Shown here: positions 47,749-56,903 of the stretch, piece by piece
Layout: every line of letters starts with the position of its first letter
Position numbering within the stretch: the first letter of the stretch is position 1
Assembly (NCBI RefSeq): GCF_000967545.1
Contig: NZ_JXXV01000015.1
Coordinates: 1 to 64,000, forward strand
DNA length: 64,000 nt
Origin: Vibrio galatheae
GTDB taxonomy: Bacteria; Pseudomonadota; Gammaproteobacteria; Enterobacterales; Vibrionaceae
Direction: 5' to 3'
Notes under the pieces: model-generated
The model's input: only the letters and a program-made list of their open reading frames with translations
What the model was told of the DNA's origin: nothing
Database searches by the model: none
Program-made: the position numbers and the translations under genes

Positions 47749-48514
47749 TCTGCGCCATTTACACCACGATCAAACTCAGCCAGTCATCGTATTTCTACAT
47801 GGCTTGCTAGGCTCAAGCGACGATTGGAAACAGGCTCAGTCTTATCTTTCTGACTACTCTGGCATCTTGATTGATTTACCAGGTCATGGATTGAGCGCCT
47901 TAGAGTCTTGCACTGATATCAGACACTGCTGCAATCAAATATCTGACACGATTCTTACCCATGTGGCACCTCATCAGCCTATCGTATTGCTTGGTTATTC
48001 TCTGGGTGGTCGTATGGCTATGTCTGGCGTCGCGAACGGTTACTTTTCGTCGCTGAACATTCAGTTATTGATTATCGAAGGCGGTAACTTTGGTCTCAAA
48101 CAGGCGAGTGACAAGCAGTGCAGGCTTGAGAATGATCGCCAGTGGGCCGATCGTTTTCGTCACGAGTCGATTGCACAGGTTTTGAACGACTGGTATCAGC
48201 AAGCGGTATTTAGTTCGCTAAATCATGAGCAAAGACAAAAACTGATCGCTAAACGCAGTGCTAATCTTGGCCCAGCGATAGCGAATATGCTCGAAGCCAC
48301 TTCGCTGGCGAAACAAGATTATATCCTTGATGCTCTCAAACAATCGGGCGTCAAAACGCATTATATCTGTGGCGAAAAAGACAATAAGTTTAGTCAGTTG
48401 GCCAAACGAAGCGGTTTGTCTTTTAGCCAGGTTGCAGGGGCTGGGCATAATGTTCATCTTGAACAGCCACAAGCTTTTGCAAGTATTGTTAAAACTCAAC
48501 TGAACTCGCTGTAA
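47738..48514 (+). CDS. menH: SHCHC synthase MenH
   Basis: Alpha/beta-hydrolase that eliminates pyruvate from SEPHCHC. I start at ATG 47738 (MLYSLRHLHH, 258 residues) inside the end of menD, because the longer frame adds 22 residues unlike the family. The nucleophile is S88 in LLGYSLGGRMA, with the HG oxyanion motif FLHGLLGSSDDW and a C-terminal His in GAGHNVHLEQP. Confidence 0.94.
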   Translation: MLYSLRHLHHDQTQPVIVFLHGLLGSSDDWKQAQSYLSDYSGILIDLPGHGLSALESCTDIRHCCNQISDTILTHVAPHQPIVLLGYSLGGRMAMSGVANGYFSSLNIQLLIIEGGNFGLKQASDKQCRLENDRQWADRFRHESIAQVLNDWYQQAVFSSLNHEQRQKLIAKRSANLGPAIANMLEATSLAKQDYILDALKQSGVKTHYICGEKDNKFSQLAKRSGLSFSQVAGAGHNVHLEQPQAFASIVKTQLNSL

Positions 48515-48555
48515 TTAGCGCGCTGAGTTGATAGCTAAACCAATTAGGAATCACC

Positions 48556-49422
48556 ATGGCAAAAACAGTCGGTATCTCAGAAGAAGAACTATATGCTCCA
48601 GTAAACTGGAATGACTGCAGCGGTGAATATGAAGATATTCAGTACCATAAATCACAAGATGGCATTGCGAAAATCACCATTGCCCGCCCTCAAGTACACA
48701 ACGCCTTTCGCCCTAAAACAGTCAAAGAGATGATTAACGCGCTAGCTGATGCGCGCTACGATGAAGGGGTAGGTGTAATTATTCTTACCGGCTTAGGGGA
48801 AAAGGCATTCTGCTCTGGTGGTGACCAAAAAATCCGTGGTGACTATGGCGGCTATCAGGATGACTCTGGTACTCATCATTTGAATGTGCTTGATTTCCAG
48901 CGCCAAATTCGCACATGTCCTAAGCCAGTCATTGCTGCTGTCTCAGGATGGGCAGTTGGTGGTGGTCATGTACTACATATGATGTGTGACTTAACCATCG
49001 CGGCGGAAAATGCTCAGTTTGGTCAAACAGGCCCTAAAGTCGGTTCGTTTGATGGTGGTTGGGGCGCCTCCTATATGGCGCGAATTGTCGGTCAGAAAAA
49101 AGCGCGTGAGATTTGGTTCTTATGCCGTTTCTATGATGCACAAGAAGCGTTAGATATGGGGCTTGTTAACACAGTAGTACCAGTAGAAGATCTAGAAAAA
49201 GAGACCGTGCGTTGGTGCCGTGAAACGCTGCAGCATAGCCCAATGGCACTGCGCTGCTTGAAAGCGGCGCTAAATGCTGATTGTGACGGTCAAGCGGGAC
49301 TTCAAGAGCTAGCTGGTAATGCCACGATGATGTTCTACATGACAGAAGAAGGTCAGGAAGGACGTAACGCCTTTAATGAGAAGCGTCGTCCTGACTTTAA
49401 TAAGTTTCCACGCAATCCTTGA
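48556..49422 (+). CDS. menB: 1,4-dihydroxy-2-naphthoyl-CoA synthase MenB
   Basis: Crotonase-fold enzyme that closes the naphthoquinone ring from o-succinylbenzoyl-CoA. The 288-residue product shows [38 protein letters not shown] and the C-terminal [15 protein letters not shown], all hallmarks of MenB. An AGGAA ribosome site precedes the ATG. It lies ahead of menC and menE, as in enterobacteria, although pathway order is menC-menE-menB. Confidence 0.96.
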   Translation: MAKTVGISEEELYAPVNWNDCSGEYEDIQYHKSQDGIAKITIARPQVHNAFRPKTVKEMINALADARYDEGVGVIILTGLGEKAFCSGGDQKIRGDYGGYQDDSGTHHLNVLDFQRQIRTCPKPVIAAVSGWAVGGGHVLHMMCDLTIAAENAQFGQTGPKVGSFDGGWGASYMARIVGQKKAREIWFLCRFYDAQEALDMGLVNTVVPVEDLEKETVRWCRETLQHSPMALRCLKAALNADCDGQAGLQELAGNATMMFYMTEEGQEGRNAFNEKRRPDFNKFPRNP

Positions 49423-49445
49423 TTTGTTGTTTATATCGTCGCATC

Positions 49446-49554
49446 AACCTCAATGATCAAGTTGAAGATAAGATACTCATGTCAGTGTCTTGCTTTGGTT
49501 GTTGAGGTTATTGCGTATAAATGGGTGGGATACCCAATTCAAGCTACATTTATA
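49446..49554 (+). repeat. Nested inverted repeats between menB and menC
   Basis: AACCTCAA (49446-49453) can pair with TTGAGGTT (49502-49509). Next to it, TATAAATG (49516-49523) pairs with CATTTATA (49547-49554) around a GGGT/ACCC inner stem. No T-run follows, so it looks like an mRNA processing or leader structure rather than a terminator. It fills the only sizeable gap in the men operon. Confidence 0.5.
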
Positions 49555-49577
49555 TCAACAAAGAAAGGGATATTGCT

Positions 49578-50567
49578 ATGAGATCAGCCAAACTGTATCG
49601 CTATGAGTTGCCGATGGACAGTGGCGTGATACTGCGTGAACAAAGGCTTACGCAAAGGGAAGGCTTTGTCGTTGAGATCAATCTTGATGGCGAAATCGGA
49701 CGTGGAGAGATTGCGCCTTTACCGGGATTTAGTATCGAGAGCATGGATGAGGTTTATTCTCAACTGGTCGAGCAACTCGATTTGTGGCAACACGGAAAAG
49801 CATTTGAGCTAAATGACCTCTATCCGTCGGTGGCATTTGGCCTTTCGATGGCTGAATTGGAATTGAATAAGCAGTTACCTGCTGAGGGATGCTTTCAAGC
49901 TGCACCGCTCTGCTCGGGTGACCCCGATGAATTATTACCCAAGCTCAACGCGATGAAGGGTGAAAAAGTGGCCAAGATTAAAGTTGGTCTCTATGAACCG
50001 ATTCGTGATGGCATGCTGGTAAGCCTATTTTTGGAGTCGATTCCAGATTTAACCCTGCGCTTAGATGCCAATCGGGCTTGGAGCGCTGAAAAAGCGCAGC
50101 AGTTCGCGAATAAAGTTGCCCCTTCATTGCGTGGTCGTATTTCATTTATTGAAGAGCCTTGTCAGTCTCCAGGAGACAGCTTCTCTTTTGCTATTAATAC
50201 TGGGATTGCTATCGCTTGGGATGAGACGCTTCAGCATGCTATTCGCAAAGATGACTTCAACCTGCGAGATTTAAATGGCGCCAAAGCGATTGTGGTTAAA
50301 CCGACCCTAATAGGCTCCGTTGAGCGCTGCATTGAGCTGATTGAAAAAGCCAAATCGTTGGGCATAAAAGCGGTGATTAGCTCTAGCATTGAGTCGAGCT
50401 TAGGTTTGACGCAACTTGCGAGGTTAGCTCACTGGCTCTTGCCGCAAGAGGTACCAGGACTAGATACAGTTGGATTGTTTGCTCAGCAGCTAGAAGCTCC
50501 GTGGCCGGGGTGCGAATTGCCAATTGCGCCTCTAGTAGACCAACAACTGATCTGGCAGTCTCAATGA
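49578..50567 (+). CDS. menC: o-Succinylbenzoate synthase MenC
   Basis: Enolase-superfamily dehydratase. I start at ATG 49578 (MRSAKLYRYELPMDSGVIL, 329 residues) after AAAGGGA; an upstream in-frame start at 49521 lacks a ribosome site. The metal and catalytic motifs are AKIKVGLYE (KxK), LRLDANRAW, FIEEPC and AWDETL. Its stop overlaps the menE ATG. Confidence 0.94.
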   Translation: MRSAKLYRYELPMDSGVILREQRLTQREGFVVEINLDGEIGRGEIAPLPGFSIESMDEVYSQLVEQLDLWQHGKAFELNDLYPSVAFGLSMAELELNKQLPAEGCFQAAPLCSGDPDELLPKLNAMKGEKVAKIKVGLYEPIRDGMLVSLFLESIPDLTLRLDANRAWSAEKAQQFANKVAPSLRGRISFIEEPCQSPGDSFSFAINTGIAIAWDETLQHAIRKDDFNLRDLNGAKAIVVKPTLIGSVERCIELIEKAKSLGIKAVISSSIESSLGLTQLARLAHWLLPQEVPGLDTVGLFAQQLEAPWPGCELPIAPLVDQQLIWQSQ

Positions 50568-51937
50568 GTGGCTTATCTATTTTACGTCAATGGGCTCAGT
50601 CGAGCCCATCTTTCTATGCACTGCATACCCCAACAAATAGCTATACATGGTCACAACTCGAACAGCTTGTGGGTCGAGTCGCGCACTCGCTTGCCGAGCA
50701 AGGTATTCGCAACGGCAGTCTATTGACTTGCGTGGGCAAAAACAGCCCCGAGAAAGTACTTATTTTCCTTGCTTGTAGAGAGCTTGGCGCTATCTGTGCA
50801 ATCACTATGCCGCAGACAGAAGTCGAGTTTAAACAAAAGCTGACGACGTTATATTCCCACCCAAACGAGGCTAAAGTTTGGCTCTCTGATGGCACAGAAC
50901 ATCTTAGTCACTACCAAAATATTGACTTCAATCTGTCTGACTCTACCTTTAAACCCGAATTGGGTTGTTATCAGCACGACGCGCTAGCAACGATAGTCTT
51001 TACCTCGGGATCTACCGGAAAACCAAAAGCGGTTGCTCATACCTCACGGCAACATTTCGCATCGGCAGAAGGTTTACTGGAGCGATTTCAATTCAAGCCA
51101 GGTGATACTTGGCTACTGAGTTTGCCGCTTTACCATGTGTCTGGGCTGGCGATACTGTTTCGTTGGCTGTTTAGCGGAGCCACTCTCAAGGTAGGACTGG
51201 GGGACTTGGCTGATGATATTCAAGGGGTAACACACGCCTCCTTAGTTGCGACCCAGCTTAAGCGGCTCGTTGATGGCCAGGTGAATCTATCTTTGACGCA
51301 TGTGTTGTTAGGTGGCAGTCATGTGGCCTTAGAGCTCAGCCAGCAAGCTGAGGCGTTAGGTATAGAAACTTGGCTTGGCTACGGAATGACGGAAGCCGCA
51401 TCCACGGTAACAGCCAAACGCATCGACGGACAATACAGCGCCGGAGAATTGTTGCCTAAACGCGAACTTCGTCTCGAAGGGCAGAGTATTTATATTGCTG
51501 GTGAGACACTTGCTGCGGGTTATTTTGAGCAAGGAAAATTGCTACCACTTACAGAGCAAGGCTGGTTCGAAACGAAAGATCTGGGTGAGATGGTTGGGCG
51601 CGAACTTAAAATTCTCGGCCGGTCAGATAATCTATTTATCTCCGGGGGAGAAAACATCCATTGTGAAGAAATTGAACAGGTGCTCAATGCCATGCCCTTT
51701 ATCGAACAGTCAATCGTGGTGCCGATTGAAGACAGTGAATTTGGTTATCGTCCAGTCGCTGTGTTGGTTTGCGATGGAGCGATTGATGAGCAGAAAATTG
51801 CTCAGGGGTTAACTCACATCCTAACTAAAATGAAATGGCCGATTGCCTATTATTCTATGCCGCCAGAGCTACTCCAAGGAGGTATAAAGGTATCGAGGCA
51901 AAAAGTGAAAAAGTGGTTAGAGAGCCAACTTAGTTAA
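50564..51937 (+). CDS. menE: o-Succinylbenzoate-CoA ligase MenE
   Basis: Adenylate-forming ligase that activates o-succinylbenzoate. It starts at ATG 50564 (MSGLSILRQWAQSS, 457 residues), overlapping the menC stop. The AMP-binding motif is FTSGSTGKPKAV, followed by YGMTE, LGRSDNLFISGGENI and a C-terminal GGIKVSRQKVKKW with the catalytic lysine. It ends the men operon. Confidence 0.95.
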   Translation: MSGLSILRQWAQSSPSFYALHTPTNSYTWSQLEQLVGRVAHSLAEQGIRNGSLLTCVGKNSPEKVLIFLACRELGAICAITMPQTEVEFKQKLTTLYSHPNEAKVWLSDGTEHLSHYQNIDFNLSDSTFKPELGCYQHDALATIVFTSGSTGKPKAVAHTSRQHFASAEGLLERFQFKPGDTWLLSLPLYHVSGLAILFRWLFSGATLKVGLGDLADDIQGVTHASLVATQLKRLVDGQVNLSLTHVLLGGSHVALELSQQAEALGIETWLGYGMTEAASTVTAKRIDGQYSAGELLPKRELRLEGQSIYIAGETLAAGYFEQGKLLPLTEQGWFETKDLGEMVGRELKILGRSDNLFISGGENIHCEEIEQVLNAMPFIEQSIVVPIEDSEFGYRPVAVLVCDGAIDEQKIAQGLTHILTKMKWPIAYYSMPPELLQGGIKVSRQKVKKWLESQLS

Positions 51938-51972
51938 ATTAGCAATTTCATAGTCCAAATATGAATTTAGTT

Positions 51973-52028
51973 TTCTTATAACCCTAACTCATAATATCTC
52001 AAGATATTCATCTCTTAGGGTATAAGAA
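51973..52028 (+). repeat. Nested hairpin between menE and a small ORF
   Basis: The outer arms TTCTTATAACCCTAA (51973-51987) and TTAGGGTATAAGAA (52015-52028) are complementary except for one bulged base. Inside, AATATCT (51993-51999) pairs exactly with AGATATT (52002-52008). The right arm ends two bases before the small-ORF ATG at 52031 and covers its only ribosome-site-like bases. No T-run follows, so it is more likely a leader structure than a terminator. Confidence 0.6.
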
Positions 52029-52030
52029 TA

Positions 52031-52201
52031 ATGAGAGTGGTACTCGTTGTCGCGGTGATTGTGCAGATTATCGTTGCAATTCAAAGCGAAGGCTTGGTTA
52101 GGTCACTAGCTGAACTGTCGGCATTTTTGTTGGTACTTGCCATTGTGTTTCAATTCAAAAGCAGCAAAACAAGCAATCCAGATAAAATCAAAGACCTTTA
52201 G
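52031..52201 (+). CDS. Small 56-residue membrane protein
   Basis: Reads [20 protein letters not shown], then a second hydrophobic stretch (about residues 27-41) and a polar basic tail ending NPDKIKDL. Two short membrane helices joined by a charged loop are predicted by eye. I do not recognise a family. The coding call rests on the hydrophobic pattern, the clean tail and its place just after a leader hairpin. It overlaps the 3' end of the convergent YeiH-like gene by 4 bp. A chance ORF is possible. Confidence 0.6.
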   Translation: MRVVLVVAVIVQIIVAIQSEGLVRSLAELSAFLLVLAIVFQFKSSKTSNPDKIKDL

Positions 52202-53121
52202 GCCAATGTTAACCAGGCTAAAGAAGTAGTCGACACCAGTAACCACAATGTTATGCCAAACATTAGTGGTTTAGGCCCCGCGGATTTCAACTTGTCGACC
52301 GAAATCCCACATCCAATCAAGAATAAGCACACCACTAAGGCGCGTTTAGCAAGGTCGAAAATACCTTGATAGAGAGCGCTAAATTGCGGCAAAAAGTCAC
52401 TGGTCGCGATCGCTGCACAGTAAAACAAGATGAAGTAAGGAACGGTAATTTTTTTCGACTCATTGCGAAATAACACCGCGCTAAAAAGCGCCACTGGGAT
52501 GATCCATAGTGCACGCGCCAGCTTAAGCGTGGTGGCTGTGGTTAACGCTTGTTCGCCATAAGCAGATGCCGCGCCAACAACAGAAGAAGTGTCATGAATA
52601 GCAATGGCCGCCCAAGTGCCAAACGTGTGCTGATCGAGATTGAGCGCGTGTCCGATAACAGGAAAAACGAACAACGCGACAGAGTTGAGCACAAAGACGG
52701 TTGCCAGTGCGAGGCCAATTTGCTCATCGTTGGCCTTAATTGCTGGTGAGACTGCGGCGATAGCACTGCCGCCACAGATAGCGGTGCCAGAAGAAATCAA
52801 ATACCCTGTTTCTCTGTTTAAGCCGATTGCTTTTGCAACCCACCAACCAATGACTAGCGTACCCAAAATGGTGGCGATGATTAAACCTAACCCATCGGCG
52901 GTTACCGCCAACGCTTGTTCAAATTGAATCCCAAAACCCAATCCGACAATAGAATAAGCTAAAAGTTTTTTTGTGACCTTAGCGAGATTAAATTCATTCG
53001 GGACGAGTCCAAGTGAGGCCAACAAAAATCCAATGACTAAGGCTGTTGGTGAATTAATCAAAGGCGTTAAGCAGATGGCCAGCGCTAGCCAAAAGGAGAG
53101 TTGCTTGTTTATACGATTCAT
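52198..53121 (-). CDS. YeiH-family putative exporter (UPF0324)
   Basis: Inner-membrane protein of the YeiH/UPF0324 family (Cons_hypoth698), described as putative sulfate or small-anion exporters; the function is not firmly known. The 307-residue product has about ten hydrophobic segments and the family signatures [15 protein letters not shown] (about 115-130) and [12 protein letters not shown] (about 173-184). It starts with ATG 53121. No LysR-type regulator of the YeiE kind is adjacent. Confidence 0.85.
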   Translation of the reverse strand: MNRINKQLSFWLALAICLTPLINSPTALVIGFLLASLGLVPNEFNLAKVTKKLLAYSIVGLGFGIQFEQALAVTADGLGLIIATILGTLVIGWWVAKAIGLNRETGYLISSGTAICGGSAIAAVSPAIKANDEQIGLALATVFVLNSVALFVFPVIGHALNLDQHTFGTWAAIAIHDTSSVVGAASAYGEQALTTATTLKLARALWIIPVALFSAVLFRNESKKITVPYFILFYCAAIATSDFLPQFSALYQGIFDLAKRALVVCLFLIGCGISVDKLKSAGPKPLMFGITLWLLVSTTSLAWLTLA

Positions 53122-53200
53122 TTAATCAGGATATGGACTGAGCTAAGTATTGATAGACGAGTCATTGTAACTAAGTTGACACGATAAATAGAGCTGAATG

Positions 53201-53241
53201 AATTGAACAAGCGTTAAGGAAAATTTAACGCTTGTTCAATT
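53201..53241. repeat. 17-bp perfect inverted repeat
   Basis: AATTGAACAAGCGTTAA (53201-53217) pairs exactly with TTAACGCTTGTTCAATT (53225-53241) around a seven-base spacer. It lies 8 bp after the end of the MFS/acyltransferase gene and 80 bp upstream of the YeiH-like start. There is no T-run. It could be a terminator-like 3' stabiliser or an operator. It shares TGAACA/TGTTCA half-sites with the palindrome before the TetR gene. Confidence 0.7.
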
Positions 53242-53248
53242 GGGATAA

Positions 53249-55120
53249 TTACCGCCAGTCACCTCTTAATTCTGCGACCTTGTCGTGCATGACTGTAGTC
53301 GAGGCATGATTCGGGGCAACGGGCTCTCCTGCTTCAATCTCAATTTTGGACCAAAAGCGAGTAGGTAACCCTCTACATGCCGTGCCCTTATAACGGCTAA
53401 AGTAACTGCCCCATAACCCTTTTAACGCAATCGGGATCACCGGGACGGAGCTACGTTTTAAGATAATATCCATACCACGCATAAACTGATTGATTTCCCC
53501 ATCCGCAGTAAGATGACCTTCAGGGAAAATACAAACAATATGCCCTTGCGCCAATGCCTGTTCGACTTGATTGAATGCGCTAACAATCGAGCGGCGATTG
53601 GTGGCCGAGATAGGGATGACTCCCGCCCTTTGTAAGAAGCGTCGAAGTGGCGGAAGGTTGGCATAATCTTCTTCCATAACAAAACGAATCAGTCTTGGAC
53701 ACACAGCGCTCAGCAACAGGGCATCCATGTAACTAACATGATTACACACCAACAAGGCGCCGCCCTTCTCAGGTAGGTGATGTAAATTTTTGTGTTTGAC
53801 ACGATACATGGTATGGGTAACGACCCAGGTTAAAAATCGCACTACGAAGATGGGAACTTGCATAAACAGGTAACCCGTCACAAGTAGATTCAACACAGCC
53901 AGCAGTAAGAACAACTGCAGAATCGACATGCCGATGACAGAGAGGCAGACAATCCCGAGTACAGCACTCCCGACCATGAACAGCGAGTTGTAGATGTTGA
54001 GTGCAGCAATGACTTGGGCACGCTCGGTCACTTTTGCTCTTTGCTGCATTAAGGCATAGAGCGGCACGATGAAGATGCCCCCAGAGCTGCCAAGCAATAG
54101 CAGAGAGATAAACACTGGCCAGAGTGGCTTATGGATCAGAAACTCTGAAAAGCTGACGAATTCAGGCAACTGTTCAGGAACTGAAGTTGCCATTAAGATA
54201 CCAAAAACAGTGATGCCTAAGCTGCCTATCGGAACAATACCGACTTCGATACGATGGTTAGATAGCTTATCGCATGCCAGTGAACCCAGTGCGATCCCAA
54301 CCGAAAATAACGCCAGTAAGAACGAAACGGCACTTTCGCTGCCATTTAAATGGAGATGGGTAAAATTAGGAAACTGCGTCAAATACGCTGAGCCTAAAAA
54401 CCAAAACCAGCTAATTGCCATCAAGGAGCGGAAAATGGTTTTGTCTGCTTTAGCGATGGCGATAGTTTGCTTGGTTTGCTGGATTGGACGCCACTTGAAT
54501 TTAAGGTCTGGGGCGCTAGCTGGGGCTTCTGGTATTGAGCGACTGGAGAGGTAACCAAGTATGGCAAATACAATGACGCAGAGCGCAGCAACATATTTAG
54601 CGTTCTCAGCAGAAGCGATCACGCCAGCGCCAAGTGTCCCGAGTAAAATAGCGAGGAACGTACCAGTCTCCACCAAAGCATTGCCAGGAACTAACTCTTC
54701 TTGCTTGAGGTGTTGGGGTAGTAATGCGTATTTTACCGGCCCAAAGAATGCCGACTGTGTTCCCATAAGAAATAACAGCAGCAGTAGAATCGCATAGCTT
54801 TCGGTAATAAAACCGATGGCACCGAGGCACATGATGCCAATCTCAGCCAGTTTTACTTTACGAATAAACCATGATTTTTCGTACTTATCGGCAAGGACAC
54901 CAGCTGAGGCCGAGAACAGGAAAAAAGGAAGGATGAACAGCCCCGCCGCTAAGTTAATAAACAGGTTACTTGAAATAGGTAGTACGCCAGCGCCAGCAAA
55001 AGCAACAAACAGTAACAACACATTCTTAAATATATTGTCGTTAAATGCGCCGAAAAACTGGGTAACAAAGTAGGGTAAAAAGCGTCGTTGTCCTAAAAGA
55101 GAGGTTTGGTTGTTCGCCAT
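53249..55120 (-). CDS. MFS transporter fused to acyltransferase (LplT-PlsC type)
   Basis: The 623-residue protein joins an LplT-like MFS lysophospholipid flippase (about residues 1-410; FGAFNDNIFKNVLLLFV start) to a PlsC-type acyltransferase with NHVSYMD (about 445-451) and FPEGHLT. In E. coli lplT and aas encode import and re-acylation of 2-acyl-lysophospholipids; here the acyl-ACP ligase part of Aas is absent. It probably recycles lysophospholipids. It follows the TetR gene at 6 bp, so regulator and transporter form an operon. Confidence 0.88.
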   Translation of the reverse strand: MANNQTSLLGQRRFLPYFVTQFFGAFNDNIFKNVLLLFVAFAGAGVLPISSNLFINLAAGLFILPFFLFSASAGVLADKYEKSWFIRKVKLAEIGIMCLGAIGFITESYAILLLLLFLMGTQSAFFGPVKYALLPQHLKQEELVPGNALVETGTFLAILLGTLGAGVIASAENAKYVAALCVIVFAILGYLSSRSIPEAPASAPDLKFKWRPIQQTKQTIAIAKADKTIFRSLMAISWFWFLGSAYLTQFPNFTHLHLNGSESAVSFLLALFSVGIALGSLACDKLSNHRIEVGIVPIGSLGITVFGILMATSVPEQLPEFVSFSEFLIHKPLWPVFISLLLLGSSGGIFIVPLYALMQQRAKVTERAQVIAALNIYNSLFMVGSAVLGIVCLSVIGMSILQLFLLLAVLNLLVTGYLFMQVPIFVVRFLTWVVTHTMYRVKHKNLHHLPEKGGALLVCNHVSYMDALLLSAVCPRLIRFVMEEDYANLPPLRRFLQRAGVIPISATNRRSIVSAFNQVEQALAQGHIVCIFPEGHLTADGEINQFMRGMDIILKRSSVPVIPIALKGLWGSYFSRYKGTACRGLPTRFWSKIEIEAGEPVAPNHASTTVMHDKVAELRGDWR

Positions 55121-55126
55121 TAATAT

Positions 55127-55717
55127 CTACCAGTTGCTTAAGTAGTTAGAGAGTAGATTCTCTATCAGGACTTTTCCATCAATAGGCTCGGCGGTAAAAA
55201 ATTTGTCGTCAACACTAAGTAGAGTTATGCCGTGCACGCCCGCCCATAGCACACGACTAGCAGTGAGAACTTCAGCCTTACTGCGCTGCGGTGCCAAAAC
55301 CTGAAGAAGTTGTTCGAGCATTGCTGTCATTGAATCAATTCGCTCTTCTTGCCATTTGGGTAATTTGTCGCCATTCATATTGTGCTCGAAGATCAATTGC
55401 CAGCGATAAGGGTGACGCTGAGCAAAATCATGGTAACAATACGCCAATTCATAGAGAGACGATTTGGCATCTTTACTTTGTGCAACCACAGATTTTGCTT
55501 CACCGGACAGTTCGTCGAGAGTTTGTGCGATGGCGTGGAGTAACAGCAGATTATAGCTACCAAAAACATTAACCAACGTACTAGGGACATAGCCGATCAT
55601 GGACGCTATTTTACGTAAGCTCAGGTCATGGTAACTGTTGCTCGCTAAAAACTCTTTTACGGTACTGAGTGTGATCGCAATTAGCTGTTCGCGTGTGTGG
55701 TCGTTTCTTCGGGCCAT
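55127..55717 (-). CDS. TetR/AcrR-family regulator
   Basis: A 196-residue protein with a TetR helix-turn-helix (about residues 8-54; SLRKIASMIGYVPSTLVNVFGSYNLLLLHAI) and an effector-binding C-terminal half. It is the first gene of a two-gene operon with the MFS/acyltransferase and lies just downstream of a perfect palindrome, so autoregulation is likely. Ligand unknown; a lipid is a reasonable guess from context only. Confidence 0.87.
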   Translation of the reverse strand: MARRNDHTREQLIAITLSTVKEFLASNSYHDLSLRKIASMIGYVPSTLVNVFGSYNLLLLHAIAQTLDELSGEAKSVVAQSKDAKSSLYELAYCYHDFAQRHPYRWQLIFEHNMNGDKLPKWQEERIDSMTAMLEQLLQVLAPQRSKAEVLTASRVLWAGVHGITLLSVDDKFFTAEPIDGKVLIENLLSNYLSNW

Positions 55718-55734
55718 GTTGGGTTAATTCAAAA

Positions 55735-55747
55735 TGAACAATGTTCA
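55735..55747. promoter_or_regulatory. Candidate TetR operator
   Basis: TGAACA-A-TGTTCA is an exact palindrome centred 24 bp upstream of the TetR gene start. Size, symmetry and place are typical of a TetR-family autoregulatory operator. Confidence 0.65.
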
Positions 55748-55911
55748 ATATTCTAATTAGCCTCTACCTCTATCGTCAACCAAAGCCGGGGCAATTTGCA
55801 ATATTCTGATACATGTATTCACGACGTTTTGGTTGATTATAGAGCCGCTACGGTTAGTATAGTTTGATAACAATAAGTTTATAATCTTGATTGGAACCTC
55901 AAAGGAACAAT

Positions 55912-56793
55912 ATGAAACGACTCTTTTCCCTTGTTGCTTTGCTGATGGTCTCTGTAGCGATTACGCCAATTGCCGAAGCTAAAAAGTTTGGTGGTGGTAA
56001 ATCGTTCGGCAAAAGCTTTAAAACAGCGCCTGCACCAAAACAGCAACAACAAAACACCAACACTATTGGTAAAGACCAAACGAGCAAAACACAGAGCTCA
56101 AGCAAGAAAGGCCTAATGGGCGGATTGCTTGGCGGCTTACTGGCTGGTGGTTTATTAGCGGCTTTCTTCGGTGGCGCATTTGAAGGCATCCAATTTATGG
56201 ATATCCTGATCATGGGCTTGATTGCATTTGTTATCTTTAAATTGATGCGCGGCATGCTTGGGGCGAAGCAAGGTAGTATGAATCAGAATCGCCAACAGCC
56301 AGCTTTTGGTGGTTCAGCTCCTAAGTTTGAACAGCCCAATGTTCATAACTTTGAGCAACCACAAGGTAATGGTGCACAAGCGGGCGGTTTTGGTTTTGGT
56401 GCGCAGACAGACGTTCCTCATAACTATCCACCGGGTTTTGACCAAGCGGCTTTTGTTAACGGTTCTCGTGAGCATTACCGTATTCTGCAAGGGGCTTGGA
56501 ACCACAATCAGTTGGAGACGATCGAAGAATACGTGTCACCAAGTTTGTACCAAGATTTAAAAGCGGAACGCGACAAACTTTCAGGTGAACAGCATACTGA
56601 CGTTATGTATGTAGATGCTGAGATTGTACGTGCCGATTACGACGCATCAAAAGCTCAATTGAGCCTGCAATTTAGTGGGCGTTACCGCGACGCTGTTGAA
56701 GGTATTGAAGAAGACATTACGGATATCTGGCACTTAGAACGCGACCTTACTGCGCCAAATGCGCCTTGGTTGATTGTCGGTATTCAAGCATAA
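55912..56793 (+). CDS. Tim44-like domain protein
   Basis: The 293-residue protein starts at ATG 55912 after AAAGGAACA. It has a signal peptide (MKRLFSLVALLMVSVAI, cut near AEA), a Gln/Ser/Lys low-complexity segment (about 40-65), and a Gly-rich hydrophobic region with two membrane stretches (about 70-115). A Gln/Gly/Phe-rich linker follows, and then a Tim44-like domain (about 165-293, HYRILQGAWNHNQLETIEEY). Bacterial Tim44-like proteins are membrane-associated and of unknown function. Monocistronic, with its own terminator. Confidence 0.86.
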   Translation: MKRLFSLVALLMVSVAITPIAEAKKFGGGKSFGKSFKTAPAPKQQQQNTNTIGKDQTSKTQSSSKKGLMGGLLGGLLAGGLLAAFFGGAFEGIQFMDILIMGLIAFVIFKLMRGMLGAKQGSMNQNRQQPAFGGSAPKFEQPNVHNFEQPQGNGAQAGGFGFGAQTDVPHNYPPGFDQAAFVNGSREHYRILQGAWNHNQLETIEEYVSPSLYQDLKAERDKLSGEQHTDVMYVDAEIVRADYDASKAQLSLQFSGRYRDAVEGIEEDITDIWHLERDLTAPNAPWLIVGIQA

Positions 56794-56815
56794 ATTTTGT
56801 AGTCAAAAACGATTC

Positions 56816-56844
56816 AACGCCTGAGCTTTGCTCGGGCGTTTTTG
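56816..56844 (+). terminator. Terminator after Tim44-domain gene
   Basis: AACGCCTGAGC (56816-56826) pairs with GCTCGGGCGTT (56830-56840) with one G-T pair, followed by Ts. Intrinsic terminator. Confidence 0.88.
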
Positions 56845-56903
56845 TATTGAGTGTTGAACTGTTACACTCCCATGACAAAAACAACGATGAGAAGGTAAGT
56901 AAA

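Noticed and set aside
53201..53241. Calling the 17-bp inverted repeat an intrinsic terminator
   Set aside because: No T-run follows on either strand, so it is listed as a repeat with open function.
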